Shown one piece after another: positions 52,273-59,828 of a stretch of DNA of 64,000 bases; position 1 is the stretch's first letter, and each line of letters starts with the position of its first letter. The notes below the pieces were generated by a model. That model made no database searches, was not told where the DNA came from, and saw only the letters and a program-made list of their open reading frames with translations. Both the position numbers and the translations under genes were made by a program. The stretch is from an uncultured Alistipes sp. (GTDB taxonomy: Bacteria; Bacteroidota; Bacteroidia; Bacteroidales; UBA932), in contig URSC01000002.1 in assembly GCA_900550465.1 (NCBI GenBank), positions 151,627-215,626 of the forward strand, given 5' to 3'.

Positions 52273-53664
52273 TTAAAGTTCCTCCGCAAACATGGGATCC
52301 CAGGGCGGAAGCATGGTGGGAGCAGTGTCCAGAAGCTTGAGAATGTTCTCGGGCACATACTTCTTCTCCACTACCAGACGGAACATGTATTCCTCGAACC
52401 ATTCGTCGGTCATCACCAGATGACCTTTGTGGCCTGTCATGCCCCAGGAATTCTCGACTTTCCATTTCCTGGCGTTGCCGTTCTCATCCAGGTCCACTGC
52501 CATAAGGGTCATGGCGTGGGACGAGCCGCTGGAGCCGGTGAGGATTCTCTCGCGCTTGTCCATACCGAAGGTTGTTCCCATGAGTGAGCCGTAATCGTAG
52601 TAATCCACATCCAGCACGCCGTTCTGCCTGTCGAGGAACTTGCCCACGTCGCAGGAGAAGTACATCATGGTACCGTCCTTGATGGATGCGATGGCCATTG
52701 CCTCGATCTCCTCGATGGGAAGATTGATGTACAGCCAGTTCTTACCGTCATACTGATGGCGGTCATACTCTATCTCATAGACCTTGTAGAACTCGCGGGT
52801 AGGGTCGTTCATCAGCATCACATAGTTGTTCTTCAGGTCCACGCCCACATACTCGTCATAGAATGACTTCGGGGTGTAGGTCTTTGTGCTGACAGGCTTG
52901 CCCTCGGCGTCATACATGGTCCAAGTGAACTCCACGGGGGGCTCGCCGAGATTGAGCACGAGGAAACGGTATACAAAGGCCAGCATCTCCACCTTGCGCT
53001 GCTCGAGCATGGCGGGCAGTTCCTTCTTAGAGCCTGTCTTCTCCCTGAGTTCCAGGCCGAACTCCTTGAGTTTGAGATTCAGCAGACGGGACATTCCGGA
53101 AGTGTGGTTGCTGGAGTATGTCTCGGGCATCACATTGGAGGGGACCAGACCGTATTTGGTTATCAGGTCGGATACTCCGGTGAACTGGCCGCCGTCTCCT
53201 ATCGCGTGACGGAAAAGCCACTCCACCTTGCGGTCATCCATAGGAAGATCACGGGTATCGATGATGCCCTGGAGGAAAAGGTTGGCCTTCTCGAGCTGGT
53301 CGTAGAAGAAGATGTAGTTCTGGGAGAACTCGAAGGGGCCGAGGCCGTATTTCTCAATCATGGCGGCCCTCAGCACGTTCATACCGGAGAAAAGCCAGCA
53401 GCGGCCGCTGGACTCCTGGTCGGAGATACCCTTGGATTTCACCTCGTCGGAGAAATAAAAATCATAAGTGGACTCAATGCCCTGCCTTACCGACAGTTTG
53501 TTGATGTCGTTGGCAGAGATGGCGTTGCGAAGAGCCAGTTCCTCGGGAGTTCCCTGCCAGCCCTGACGGATCTGAGTCATCATCTCATCGGTGATGCCGC
53601 CCTGAGCCATTGCGGACACGGACACAGCCGCAGCCGCGCAGATAGTCAATACTTGTTTAATCAT
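52273..53664 (-). CDS. Exported C1-family cysteine peptidase (bleomycin hydrolase/PepC-like)
   Basis: Papain-superfamily aminopeptidase of the C1B type, 463 residues from the start at 53664, which gives a signal peptide MIKQVLTICAAAAVSVSAMA. The catalytic triad is C89 in SSGRCWLFSGMNVLRA, His in SGSSHAMTLMAVDL and Asn in KVENSWGMTGHKG. Most C1B enzymes are cytoplasmic hexamers, but Bacteroidetes often carry exported forms as here. It lies 11 bases before the DUF4492 start on the same strand. Confidence 0.93.
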   Translation of the reverse strand: MIKQVLTICAAAAVSVSAMAQGGITDEMMTQIRQGWQGTPEELALRNAISANDINKLSVRQGIESTYDFYFSDEVKSKGISDQESSGRCWLFSGMNVLRAAMIEKYGLGPFEFSQNYIFFYDQLEKANLFLQGIIDTRDLPMDDRKVEWLFRHAIGDGGQFTGVSDLITKYGLVPSNVMPETYSSNHTSGMSRLLNLKLKEFGLELREKTGSKKELPAMLEQRKVEMLAFVYRFLVLNLGEPPVEFTWTMYDAEGKPVSTKTYTPKSFYDEYVGVDLKNNYVMLMNDPTREFYKVYEIEYDRHQYDGKNWLYINLPIEEIEAMAIASIKDGTMMYFSCDVGKFLDRQNGVLDVDYYDYGSLMGTTFGMDKRERILTGSSGSSHAMTLMAVDLDENGNARKWKVENSWGMTGHKGHLVMTDEWFEEYMFRLVVEKKYVPENILKLLDTAPTMLPPWDPMFAEEL

Positions 53665-53706
53665 AATATCAGGTATTAAGTTTATAAAATAAAATTTCAC
53701 TTTAAA

Positions 53707-54843
53707 CTATTTCCATGGTCTTAGAGCCGCCAGCGCATCCAGCGCCTGCTGCATGGCCGCACGGGCCTTCGTGTCGTTCTCCCTCAGCAGCGCGGCCTTC
53801 AGGTCAGCCTCGTAAGGCAGGTACTGTATCGTCCCGATGTACTTCGCGGCCCTCGCTCTCACCTGAGGAGAGGCATCGTAGAGCAGTCCCTGCAGCCAGG
53901 TCTTGCAGTCCCAGGAATAGTGGTCCTCGAGCCATCCGAGGGCTGCCACCTTCTCCTGAGCCGTACCATACAGGAAGGTCTGGAAACACTGTGACTCGTA
54001 GCGCAGGTCGTCCACACTCATGAGTATCTCCTCTGGAGCCACAGGGGGTGTAAGCACCTCGGCCGGATACGTCTTCAACGGCTTGCCGAGGGTCCAGCGC
54101 ACCATACGGGGCACCATCCACATCTTGCCTGGAGTCGCCTCCGGATGTCCCACCACCGTGAATACCTTGCCCTTGCCGTAGTCGTTGCCGGTCAGAAAGG
54201 GCTTGCCGTTGGTCATACCTGCCGGAGCACCTCCCTCCTCGTGCACGTCGCTCGCCATTGTCCCGAAAGACGTATAGGGGACGTCGCTTTCCACGAAGAC
54301 GGGACCTTCATAATAGAAGACGTAGGACGTGTCCTCCTTCGCCAGCTCGTGAAATATCTTCTTTCCTTCCTTGTTCAGAGTCATTTTGGCCATACCGTGG
54401 CCGCGGTTGTCGTGCTCGCGGTCGATGGCGCGGGCACCGGTCAGGGCCATGCAGGTATAGTCCGGAGTATTGGAGAACAGATAGGCTCCGGCGCAGATGC
54501 CGACAGCCCCTCCTCCCCGGTGTACGAAATCCTTTATCAAAGCCATATTGGTCTGACCCAGACTGAGATACTGACGGCTGCCCCCGCCTCCTGGAATCAC
54601 GATAGCATCCAGGCTGTCCAGGACCCCGGCCGCAATATCGCAGCTGTGCACAATCCGCACCTCCATATCCTCGTCCAGACTGAGAGCCGCCACCGTCTCA
54701 CGGATGCACGTCGCGGCACCTCCGTCTCCTTGGAACACAGCCACTTTTATCTTCTGATTGTTTCCGCCGCCGCAAGAAAGGAGCATCATGGCGGCAACTA
54801 TGGCAGCAACTGCTGCGAACAGCGATTTTCCAACTTTTCTCAT
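53707..54843 (-). CDS. GATase1-like (BPL_N) lipoprotein with C-terminal HEAT-like repeats
   Basis: 378 residues with a lipoprotein signal (lipobox MLLSC, Cys 24). The N-terminal two-thirds is a class I glutamine amidotransferase-like fold of the BPL_N group: IPGGGGSRQYLSLG and nucleophile-elbow Cys C117 in VGICAGAYLFSN, with a late His in VVGHPEATPG. The last 90 residues have the helical pattern of HEAT repeats (EKVAALGWLEDHYSW, QVRARAAKYIGTIQYL, DTKARAAMQQALDAL). An exported, lipid-anchored amidotransferase-fold protein is unusual and its substrate is unknown. It is upstream of the peptidase gene, separated by 42 bases. Confidence 0.87.
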   Translation of the reverse strand: MRKVGKSLFAAVAAIVAAMMLLSCGGGNNQKIKVAVFQGDGGAATCIRETVAALSLDEDMEVRIVHSCDIAAGVLDSLDAIVIPGGGGSRQYLSLGQTNMALIKDFVHRGGGAVGICAGAYLFSNTPDYTCMALTGARAIDREHDNRGHGMAKMTLNKEGKKIFHELAKEDTSYVFYYEGPVFVESDVPYTSFGTMASDVHEEGGAPAGMTNGKPFLTGNDYGKGKVFTVVGHPEATPGKMWMVPRMVRWTLGKPLKTYPAEVLTPPVAPEEILMSVDDLRYESQCFQTFLYGTAQEKVAALGWLEDHYSWDCKTWLQGLLYDASPQVRARAAKYIGTIQYLPYEADLKAALLRENDTKARAAMQQALDALAALRPWK

Positions 54844-54862
54844 AGGCGCAACATTTAACTTT

Positions 54863-54870
54863 CAAATATA
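54863..54870 (-). promoter_or_regulatory. Candidate -7 element of the GATase-like lipoprotein gene
   Basis: Minus-strand TATATTTG fits TAnnTTTG, 19 bases before the ATG at 54843. No -33 at the expected spacing. Confidence 0.4.
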
Positions 54871-55063
54871 GGAAAATTCCCCCAATCTACGCCACATCAC
54901 CAATCACAAACTCCACCCCATTACGAGTTTCTTACAAGCTCCCCCCTACATACCCCATTACAAACATCCTCCACACTCGCCACCAAAACCATTATTGATG
55001 CCAAACGCCGTGCCTCGCCCGTCCCACCTCCCGAAGGTGGAACAGAAAATATTTTGCAGAAAA

Positions 55064-55095
55064 TTTGGTTTATAAAATAAATCAGTTTATATTTG
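55064..55095 (+). promoter_or_regulatory. Promoter of the membrane protein-regulator pair
   Basis: TTTG (55064-55067), exactly 20 bases, then TATATTTG (55088-55095): a full consensus match. The leader to the ATG at 55175 is about 75 bases. Confidence 0.8.
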
Positions 55096-55105
55096 CACCA
55101 TAAAC

Positions 55106-55137
55106 AAAGAGAGGAGACCGGCGCCCCTCTTCTTTTT
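55106..55137 (+). promoter_or_regulatory. Hairpin with T-run in the leader (possible attenuator)
   Basis: AAAGAGAGG pairs with CCTCTTCTTT (one bulge) around a GC-rich loop and is followed directly by TTTTT, all inside the transcribed leader. It has the form of a small intrinsic terminator ahead of the gene. Confidence 0.45.
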
Positions 55138-55174
55138 GCAGAACTTGGTTAATTTTTTAAAGTATTTTAAAGCA

Positions 55175-55774
55175 ATGGAAAACAACTTTGACAAAAACGG
55201 ACTTTCGGTAGAAAAGTCATTGGAAATCATCTCAGAGGCAATCAACAACAGTCAGCGGGACTTTCAGCGGCGCGGCGGCACCGCAATGCTCATCTGGGGA
55301 ACGACCGTAATCCTCGTATCCGGAATCGTCCTGCTTGGGCTGACACTTTCGGACAACAATCATCTGTGGAACCTGGCCTGGTTTCTGATTCCCTTCATCG
55401 GTTTCTTCTTGAATCAGCTGGTCTTCAAACGCATCGAGAGCAAGGGGAAGGGCGAGAATTTCGTGTCCAAGTCCGTGGGCATCGTATGGGGCATATTCGG
55501 AATCCTGGCAATAGCCGTCGGCATCATGGCGTTCTTCATCCCCATACCGACAAACGGTGTCATAATACTGCTTCTGGGCATGGCCGGTGCAGTCACCGGA
55601 GTCCTCTGCAGTTCCTGGACCGTATTCATTCTCAGCATTATCTGCGGAATAGCGGGACTGCCCTGCGACTACTTCCTGAACATACCCACTCCGCTGATCA
55701 TGGCTTTCGCAGCACTGATGACCCTGGTCATACCCGGCCTGATATTCAACCGTCAAAACCGTAAACTACAGTAA
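55175..55774 (+). CDS. Membrane protein, about six segments, paired with a winged-helix regulator
   Basis: 199 residues. A short charged N-terminus (SVEKSLEIISEAINNSQRDFQRRGG) is followed by hydrophobic segments such as AMLIWGTTVILVSGIVLLGL, LAWFLIPFIGFFLNQLVF, IVWGIFGILAIAVGIMAFFI, GVIILLLGMAGAVTGVL and FAALMTLVIPGLIF. The start at 55175 gives the polar head; an earlier in-frame ATG at 55136 lies inside the leader hairpin. It precedes the regulator gene by five bases. This two-gene arrangement recurs in Bacteroidetes; its function is unknown. Confidence 0.82.
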   Translation: MENNFDKNGLSVEKSLEIISEAINNSQRDFQRRGGTAMLIWGTTVILVSGIVLLGLTLSDNNHLWNLAWFLIPFIGFFLNQLVFKRIESKGKGENFVSKSVGIVWGIFGILAIAVGIMAFFIPIPTNGVIILLLGMAGAVTGVLCSSWTVFILSIICGIAGLPCDYFLNIPTPLIMAFAALMTLVIPGLIFNRQNRKLQ

Positions 55775-55779
55775 CAGCC

Positions 55780-56067
55780 ATGGGAGAATTTGCAAAACTC
55801 GACCCGCTGCTGCACTCCGAACTGCGCCTGGCCATCATGTCCACCCTGCTGACCATGGAAGAGGCCGACTTCGTGTACCTGCGCGAGGCCACCGGAGCCA
55901 CTGCCGGCAATCTGAGCGTGCAGATCGACAAGCTCTCCGAGGCGGGGTACATCTCTGTCGAGAAAGGGTTTGCGGGGAAGAAGCCGCGGACGGTGTGCAG
56001 GATAACGGAGACGGGGTCGCGGGCTTTCGCTGCGTACGTCGAGGCCTTGAAGTCGTATCTGCACTGA
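55780..56067 (+). CDS. Winged-helix transcriptional regulator (MarR/PadR-like, HTH_34 type)
   Basis: 95-residue DNA-binding protein. The pattern LDPLLHSELRLAIMSTLLTMEEADFVYLREATGATAGNLSVQIDKLSEAGYISVEKG is the helix-turn-helix and wing of the short winged-helix family (PF13601), with KKPRTVCRITETGSRAFAAYVEALK as the wing and dimerisation helix. It is probably autoregulatory for this two-gene operon. The stop codon lies at the exact centre of a 35-base palindrome (56049-56083). Confidence 0.9.
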   Translation: MGEFAKLDPLLHSELRLAIMSTLLTMEEADFVYLREATGATAGNLSVQIDKLSEAGYISVEKGFAGKKPRTVCRITETGSRAFAAYVEALKSYLH

Positions 56068-56083
56068 GTGCAGATACGACTTC
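56049..56083. repeat. Perfect 17-bp inverted repeat centred on a stop codon
   Basis: GAAGTCGTATCTGCACT (56049-56065), one base, then AGTGCAGATACGACTTC (56067-56083). The TGA of the winged-helix gene (56065-56067) is the centre. In RNA the stem would need an opened centre to form a loop, but it is otherwise perfect on both strands. Confidence 0.85.
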
Positions 56084-56185
56084 GGCTTCGCCTTTTCTAC
56101 CCATCCCCAAACCCCTTCCGAGGAAGGGGCTTCGGTCGCTGACGCTCCGGGCACTCACTCCTTCGGAAGGAGTCAAAGGGGTTTA

Positions 56186-56225
56186 CCACAACGGCACCTA
56201 ATTACGGGAAATGCTGCCGTTGTGG
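56186..56225. repeat. 40-bp palindrome, copy 2 of a two-copy repeat
   Basis: CCACAACGGCA (56186-56196) and TGCCGTTGTGG (56215-56225) pair perfectly around 18 bases. It matches the element at 974-1013, read on the other strand, at 33 of 40 positions. Confidence 0.65.
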
Positions 56226-56333
56226 TTAAGGGGCGGAGGACAATGCCGATTATATGGGATATACGAAGATTTACGGTAAGCAGGGGAGCGCGGCTTTTCG
56301 GCAACTACTTGATTCACCGCAGGTTATAATTAC

Positions 56334-56379
56334 AACGAGTGCTTTTCGTAGACTCAGATACCTACGAAAAGCACTCGTT
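56334..56379. terminator. Strong 18-bp hairpin between convergent genes
   Basis: AACGAGTGCTTTTCGTAG (56334-56351) and CTACGAAAAGCACTCGTT (56362-56379) pair perfectly around a 10-base loop, followed by AATTTT on the plus strand. It is placed to end transcripts from both sides. Confidence 0.65.
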
Positions 56380-56439
56380 AATTTTACAAGCCACTTATTT
56401 ACTGCGGTTTACAAAAAACCACCGCAACACTGCTTACCG

Positions 56440-57486
56440 TTACTCGGCTTTGGCTCCAGCAGAGGCAGCGAAAAGGGCCTCAAGCTCGGCGGCGAGGGCT
56501 TCACCGCGGAGGTTCTTGGCGATGATCTCTCCGGTGGAGGCGTCGATGAGGTAGTTCCAGGGAATGCCGTCCATGCCGTAGCCGGTCCAGATAGGGCTTG
56601 TACGTGGACCTCCCGGGAATTCCGTAATGACATTGGTCCAGTTCATGCCGAACTCTTTCAACGCCTTACGCCAACTTTCAGGATCACTGTCGAAAGACAT
56701 GCCGTATATTTCGAAACCTGAGCTGCGGAAACGGGAATACTGCTTGACCAGATTGGGATTCTCCTCCCGGCACGGACCGCACCACGAAGCCCACAGGTCC
56801 AGCAGCACGTAGCGCACGCCGTCACGCTCCACCACATCGCTGAGCCGCACAGTATTGCCATCCACATCCTTGCCCTCGACATCCCAGTAGGGCATTCCGA
56901 GGTCGGCCTTGATGGGCTCGAGCATCTCCTCCAGTTGGATATAGAGCGGATGCGCCTTCATGTTCTCGGGAAACTCCGCCAGGACCGCCTCGATCTCCGG
57001 CTTGGAGGACATCGCCAGCATACCCTGCAGGAGTGTAAGACCCAGCACGTTGTGATTGGCCCGGATGATGTCCAGCGGATCCTCATATTCTCCGGCATCC
57101 CCGAAAGACAGTTCATAGTAAAGGTCGTTCATAGGTGTTCCGTGCGCGAAATACATCTCATAGTCCGGGACATACTCCAGCGACACGGTTCCAGGCTCGA
57201 GGAAAATCATCTCGCTCATCTGATACAGTCCAGAAGGCGCGGAATTGGCCCCCATATAAAGCATGGCCACACCCGAGCCCATGTCCGTCCCCTCTATCCT
57301 GAACGATCCGTTCTCTATCAGCGCCGAGTCCAGCATCGACCAGTCCACTCCGTCAGAAACGTACATCCAGTGACCGTCCACCAGCTGGTCCCCCGAGCCT
57401 TCGATTACATACTTGCCCCCAGATGTGCAGCCGGACAACAGAACGGCCGCGGCTGCGATAAATGCTGCTGAAAACAGATTTTTCAT
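56440..57486 (-). CDS. TlpA-like thiol-disulfide lipoprotein with N-terminal DUF4369-like domain
   Basis: 348 residues from the start at 57486, which gives a lipoprotein signal (MKNLFSAAFIAAAAVLLSGC). The N-terminal half (about 25-200) is beta-rich, with YVSDGVDWSMLDSALIENGSFRIEG typical of DUF4369-type domains. The C-terminal thioredoxin fold (about 205-340) has the redox motif WCGPC in LLDLWASWCGPCREENPNL and the cis-Pro region at GMDGIPWNYLID. It probably works as an envelope thiol reductase or oxidase. It follows asd on the same strand with a 42-base gap. Confidence 0.9.
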   Translation of the reverse strand: MKNLFSAAFIAAAAVLLSGCTSGGKYVIEGSGDQLVDGHWMYVSDGVDWSMLDSALIENGSFRIEGTDMGSGVAMLYMGANSAPSGLYQMSEMIFLEPGTVSLEYVPDYEMYFAHGTPMNDLYYELSFGDAGEYEDPLDIIRANHNVLGLTLLQGMLAMSSKPEIEAVLAEFPENMKAHPLYIQLEEMLEPIKADLGMPYWDVEGKDVDGNTVRLSDVVERDGVRYVLLDLWASWCGPCREENPNLVKQYSRFRSSGFEIYGMSFDSDPESWRKALKEFGMNWTNVITEFPGGPRTSPIWTGYGMDGIPWNYLIDASTGEIIAKNLRGEALAAELEALFAASAGAKAE

Positions 57487-57528
57487 AATAGGTAGTACTT
57501 GAAATTTCCTGCAAGTTAGCAAAATTTC

Positions 57529-58521
57529 CTACACGTACTTCAACAGCAGCTGTGCAATCTGCACGGCATTGACAGCAGCCCCCTTGCGAAGGTTGTCGGC
57601 CACACACCAGAGGCTAAGGCCGTAGGGGACGGTGGGGTCGCGGCGGATGCGGCCCACGAAGACCTCGTCCCGGCCATAGGCGTACAACGGCATAGGATAA
57701 ACGGCGGCTGAGGGATCATCCTGCAGGACGCAGCCGGGGGTGGATGCAATGACGGAACGCACTTCGGAAAGGTCGAAATCCCGGCTCAGTTCCACATTGA
57801 CGGATTCGGAATGGCCACCGGTAACCGGTACCCGGACTGTCGTCGGAGACACGGCTATACCGGGATCGGCCAGGATCTTATGCGTCTCATTGACCATCTT
57901 CATCTCCTCCTTGGTGTAGCCGCTGTCCAGAAAATCGTCGATATGCGGCAGGATGTTCAGGTCTATCGGATGGGGATAGACCGCCGGATATTCTCCCCAC
58001 TGACGGCCGGCCCGCTCCGCCTCCATCTGCGCCAGGGCCTTGTAGCCCGTTCCGGAGACCGACTGGTAGGTGGAGACCACGATACGGCGGATACCCCAGC
58101 GGCGGTGCAGGGGAGCCAGGGGCAGGAGCATCTGGATCGTGGAACAATTGGGATTGGCTACAATCATATCCGACGCTACCAGCACACCGCCGTTGATTTC
58201 AGGCACCACCAGCGGGACAGCAGGGTCCATCCGCCAACAGGAGGAATTGTCCACCACCCGGCATCCGACGGCGGCGAAACGGGGAGCCAGTTCCCGGGAG
58301 ACCGCGGCCCCGGCGGAGAAAAGGGCTATCTGCGGCCGGGCCGCCAGGGCAGTCTCCGCACTCACCACCGGCACTTCTGAGCCAGAGAAACGCACCGTCC
58401 GCCCCACCGACCGCTCCGAAGCCACCGGCAGCAGCTCCGACACCGGGAATTGTCTTTCTTCCAAGACCTTCAGGATAACGGCACCTACCAGTCCGGTGGC
58501 ACCTACTACTGCTACTTTCAT
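57529..58521 (-). CDS. asd: Aspartate-semialdehyde dehydrogenase
   Basis: NADPH enzyme reducing aspartyl phosphate to aspartate semialdehyde, 330 residues. The N-terminal GATGLVGAVILKVLEER is the dinucleotide-binding loop; catalytic C126 is in ANPNCSTIQML; the substrate region VPVTGGHSESVNVEL is intact. It overlaps metY by ATGA (58518-58521) and is the last gene of the metX-thrA-metY-asd operon. Confidence 0.96.
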   Translation of the reverse strand: MKVAVVGATGLVGAVILKVLEERQFPVSELLPVASERSVGRTVRFSGSEVPVVSAETALAARPQIALFSAGAAVSRELAPRFAAVGCRVVDNSSCWRMDPAVPLVVPEINGGVLVASDMIVANPNCSTIQMLLPLAPLHRRWGIRRIVVSTYQSVSGTGYKALAQMEAERAGRQWGEYPAVYPHPIDLNILPHIDDFLDSGYTKEEMKMVNETHKILADPGIAVSPTTVRVPVTGGHSESVNVELSRDFDLSEVRSVIASTPGCVLQDDPSAAVYPMPLYAYGRDEVFVGRIRRDPTVPYGLSLWCVADNLRKGAAVNAVQIAQLLLKYV

Positions 58522-59819
58522 TTCCGTACCTCCTGTTTTCCCAAAGAGTTCAAAGCATTCTCCAGATCATAGATCAGGTCATCCACATGCTCGATACCGA
58601 CCGACAGCCGCAGCATGTTGGGATAGACCCCGGCGGCCACCTGCTCGGAAGGGCTGAGCTGGGAGTGGGTCGTCGAGGCCGGATGCACTATCAGGGACTT
58701 GGCATCCCCGACGCTGCCCACGTGCAGGATCAGTTCCAGACGGTCCACCAGAGCCGCGGCGGCGTCGAATCCGCCCTTGACCCTGAAAGTGAGCACTCCC
58801 CCGAAGCCGCCCCGGAGGTACTTGCAGCCCAGGGCGTGATAGGGATTGTCCTCAAGCCCGGGGTAGTTGACACTCTCCACGGCCGGATGACGCTGGAGGA
58901 AACGGGCCACTTCGAGGGTATTGTCACAGCAGCGCTCTGCCCTGAGCGAGAGAGTCTCCAGGCCCTGGAGCATCAGGAAGGAGTTGAACGGGGAGGGAGC
59001 CGGACCGAGATTGCGCAGGCCGTCCACCCTCACCCTGCCGGCGAAGGCCCCGCGCCCGAACACCTCGGTGTACACCACCCCATGATAGCTCTCCGAGGGA
59101 GCCGCCAGCAGAGGGTATTTCTCCGGAGTCCAGTCAAAATTGCCGCCGTCCACGACCACTCCGCCGAGAGCCGTGCCGTGGCCGCAGATCCATTTTGTCG
59201 CCGAATGGATGACCACGTTGCAACCCCAGTCCACCGGCCGCAGCAGCCACCCCGCCATGCCGAAGGTATTGTCCACCAGGACGCAGATGCCGTGACGGCG
59301 GGCCATCTCCACTATCGGCTCGAAGTCGGGGATGCTGAATGCCGGATTGGCCAGATTCTCAATGAAGATGCCCTTGGTCCTGCCGTCCACCAGCGCCTCC
59401 AGGTCCTCCGCCCTGTCGCTGGCCGCGAAACGCATCTCTATGCCCATGTCCCTGAGGGTGATGGCGAACATGGTGAAGGTGCCGCCGTAGAGGAAGGGGG
59501 AAGTCACCACATTGTCCCCGGGGCCGGCGATATTGAGGATGCTCAGCAGCACCGCCGACTGACCCGAAGCCGTCGCCGTGGCCGCCACGCCGTTTTCCAG
59601 AGCCGCCATGCGCTTCTCGAACACCTCGTTGGTAGTGTTGGTGATGCGGGTGTAGATATTGCCCGCCTTCTTGAGCTCGAACAGTTCCTTGCCGTACTCC
59701 ATGTCGTCGAAAACGTATGCAGTACTCTGATAGATAGGTACAGCCGTGCCCTTGGACACCGGATCAATCTCCTGTCCCGCCCTGACCTGCAGGGTCTCGA
59801 ATCTGTAATTTCTTTTCAT
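58518..59819 (-). CDS. metY: O-acetylhomoserine sulfhydrylase (aminocarboxypropyltransferase)
   Basis: PLP enzyme making homocysteine from O-acetylhomoserine and sulfide, 433 residues. Cys/Met-metabolism family signatures are YQSTAYVFDDMEYGKELFELKKAGNIYTRITNTTNEVFEKR, the PLP lysine in VIHSATKWICGHGTALGGVV and a C-terminal HPASTTHSQLSPSEQ. The length (about 430) fits OAH sulfhydrylase rather than the shorter cystathionine synthases and lyases. It lies between thrA (9-base gap) and asd. Confidence 0.94.
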   Translation of the reverse strand: MKRNYRFETLQVRAGQEIDPVSKGTAVPIYQSTAYVFDDMEYGKELFELKKAGNIYTRITNTTNEVFEKRMAALENGVAATATASGQSAVLLSILNIAGPGDNVVTSPFLYGGTFTMFAITLRDMGIEMRFAASDRAEDLEALVDGRTKGIFIENLANPAFSIPDFEPIVEMARRHGICVLVDNTFGMAGWLLRPVDWGCNVVIHSATKWICGHGTALGGVVVDGGNFDWTPEKYPLLAAPSESYHGVVYTEVFGRGAFAGRVRVDGLRNLGPAPSPFNSFLMLQGLETLSLRAERCCDNTLEVARFLQRHPAVESVNYPGLEDNPYHALGCKYLRGGFGGVLTFRVKGGFDAAAALVDRLELILHVGSVGDAKSLIVHPASTTHSQLSPSEQVAAGVYPNMLRLSVGIEHVDDLIYDLENALNSLGKQEVRK

Positions 59820-59828
59820 AAGGTATGT

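Larger units (their letters stand above)
54844..55174. other. Divergent intergenic region with two promoters
   Basis: 331 non-coding bases between the GATase-like lipoprotein (minus) and the membrane protein (plus). It holds a minus-strand -7 element TATATTTG (54870-54863), a short C-rich stretch, a 6-bp hairpin CCACCT/AGGTGG at about 55025-55041, the plus promoter at 55064-55095 and a hairpin with T-run at about 55106-55137. No gene was seen. Confidence 0.6.
56068..56439. other. Palindrome-rich non-coding region
   Basis: 372 bases between the winged-helix gene and the convergent TlpA-like gene. In order it holds the right arm of the stop-codon palindrome, CCCCTTCC/GGAAGGGG (near 56114-56131), ACTCCTTC/GAAGGAGT (near 56156-56173) nested inside AAACCCCTT/AAGGGGTTT, the 40-bp repeat at 56186-56225, and the 18-bp hairpin at 56334-56379. 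Short open frames here have no start context or recognisable product. It looks like an accumulation of repeat elements and terminators. Confidence 0.65.

Noticed and set aside
55995..56201. Short plus-strand ORF overlapping the winged-helix gene end and the repeat region
   Set aside because: It begins inside the regulator gene in another frame and encodes inverted-repeat sequence, with no start context.
56254..56721. 155-codon plus-strand ORF running from the repeat region into the TlpA-like gene
   Set aside because: Most of it is antisense to the thioredoxin-like gene and the rest lies across hairpins; no family features.
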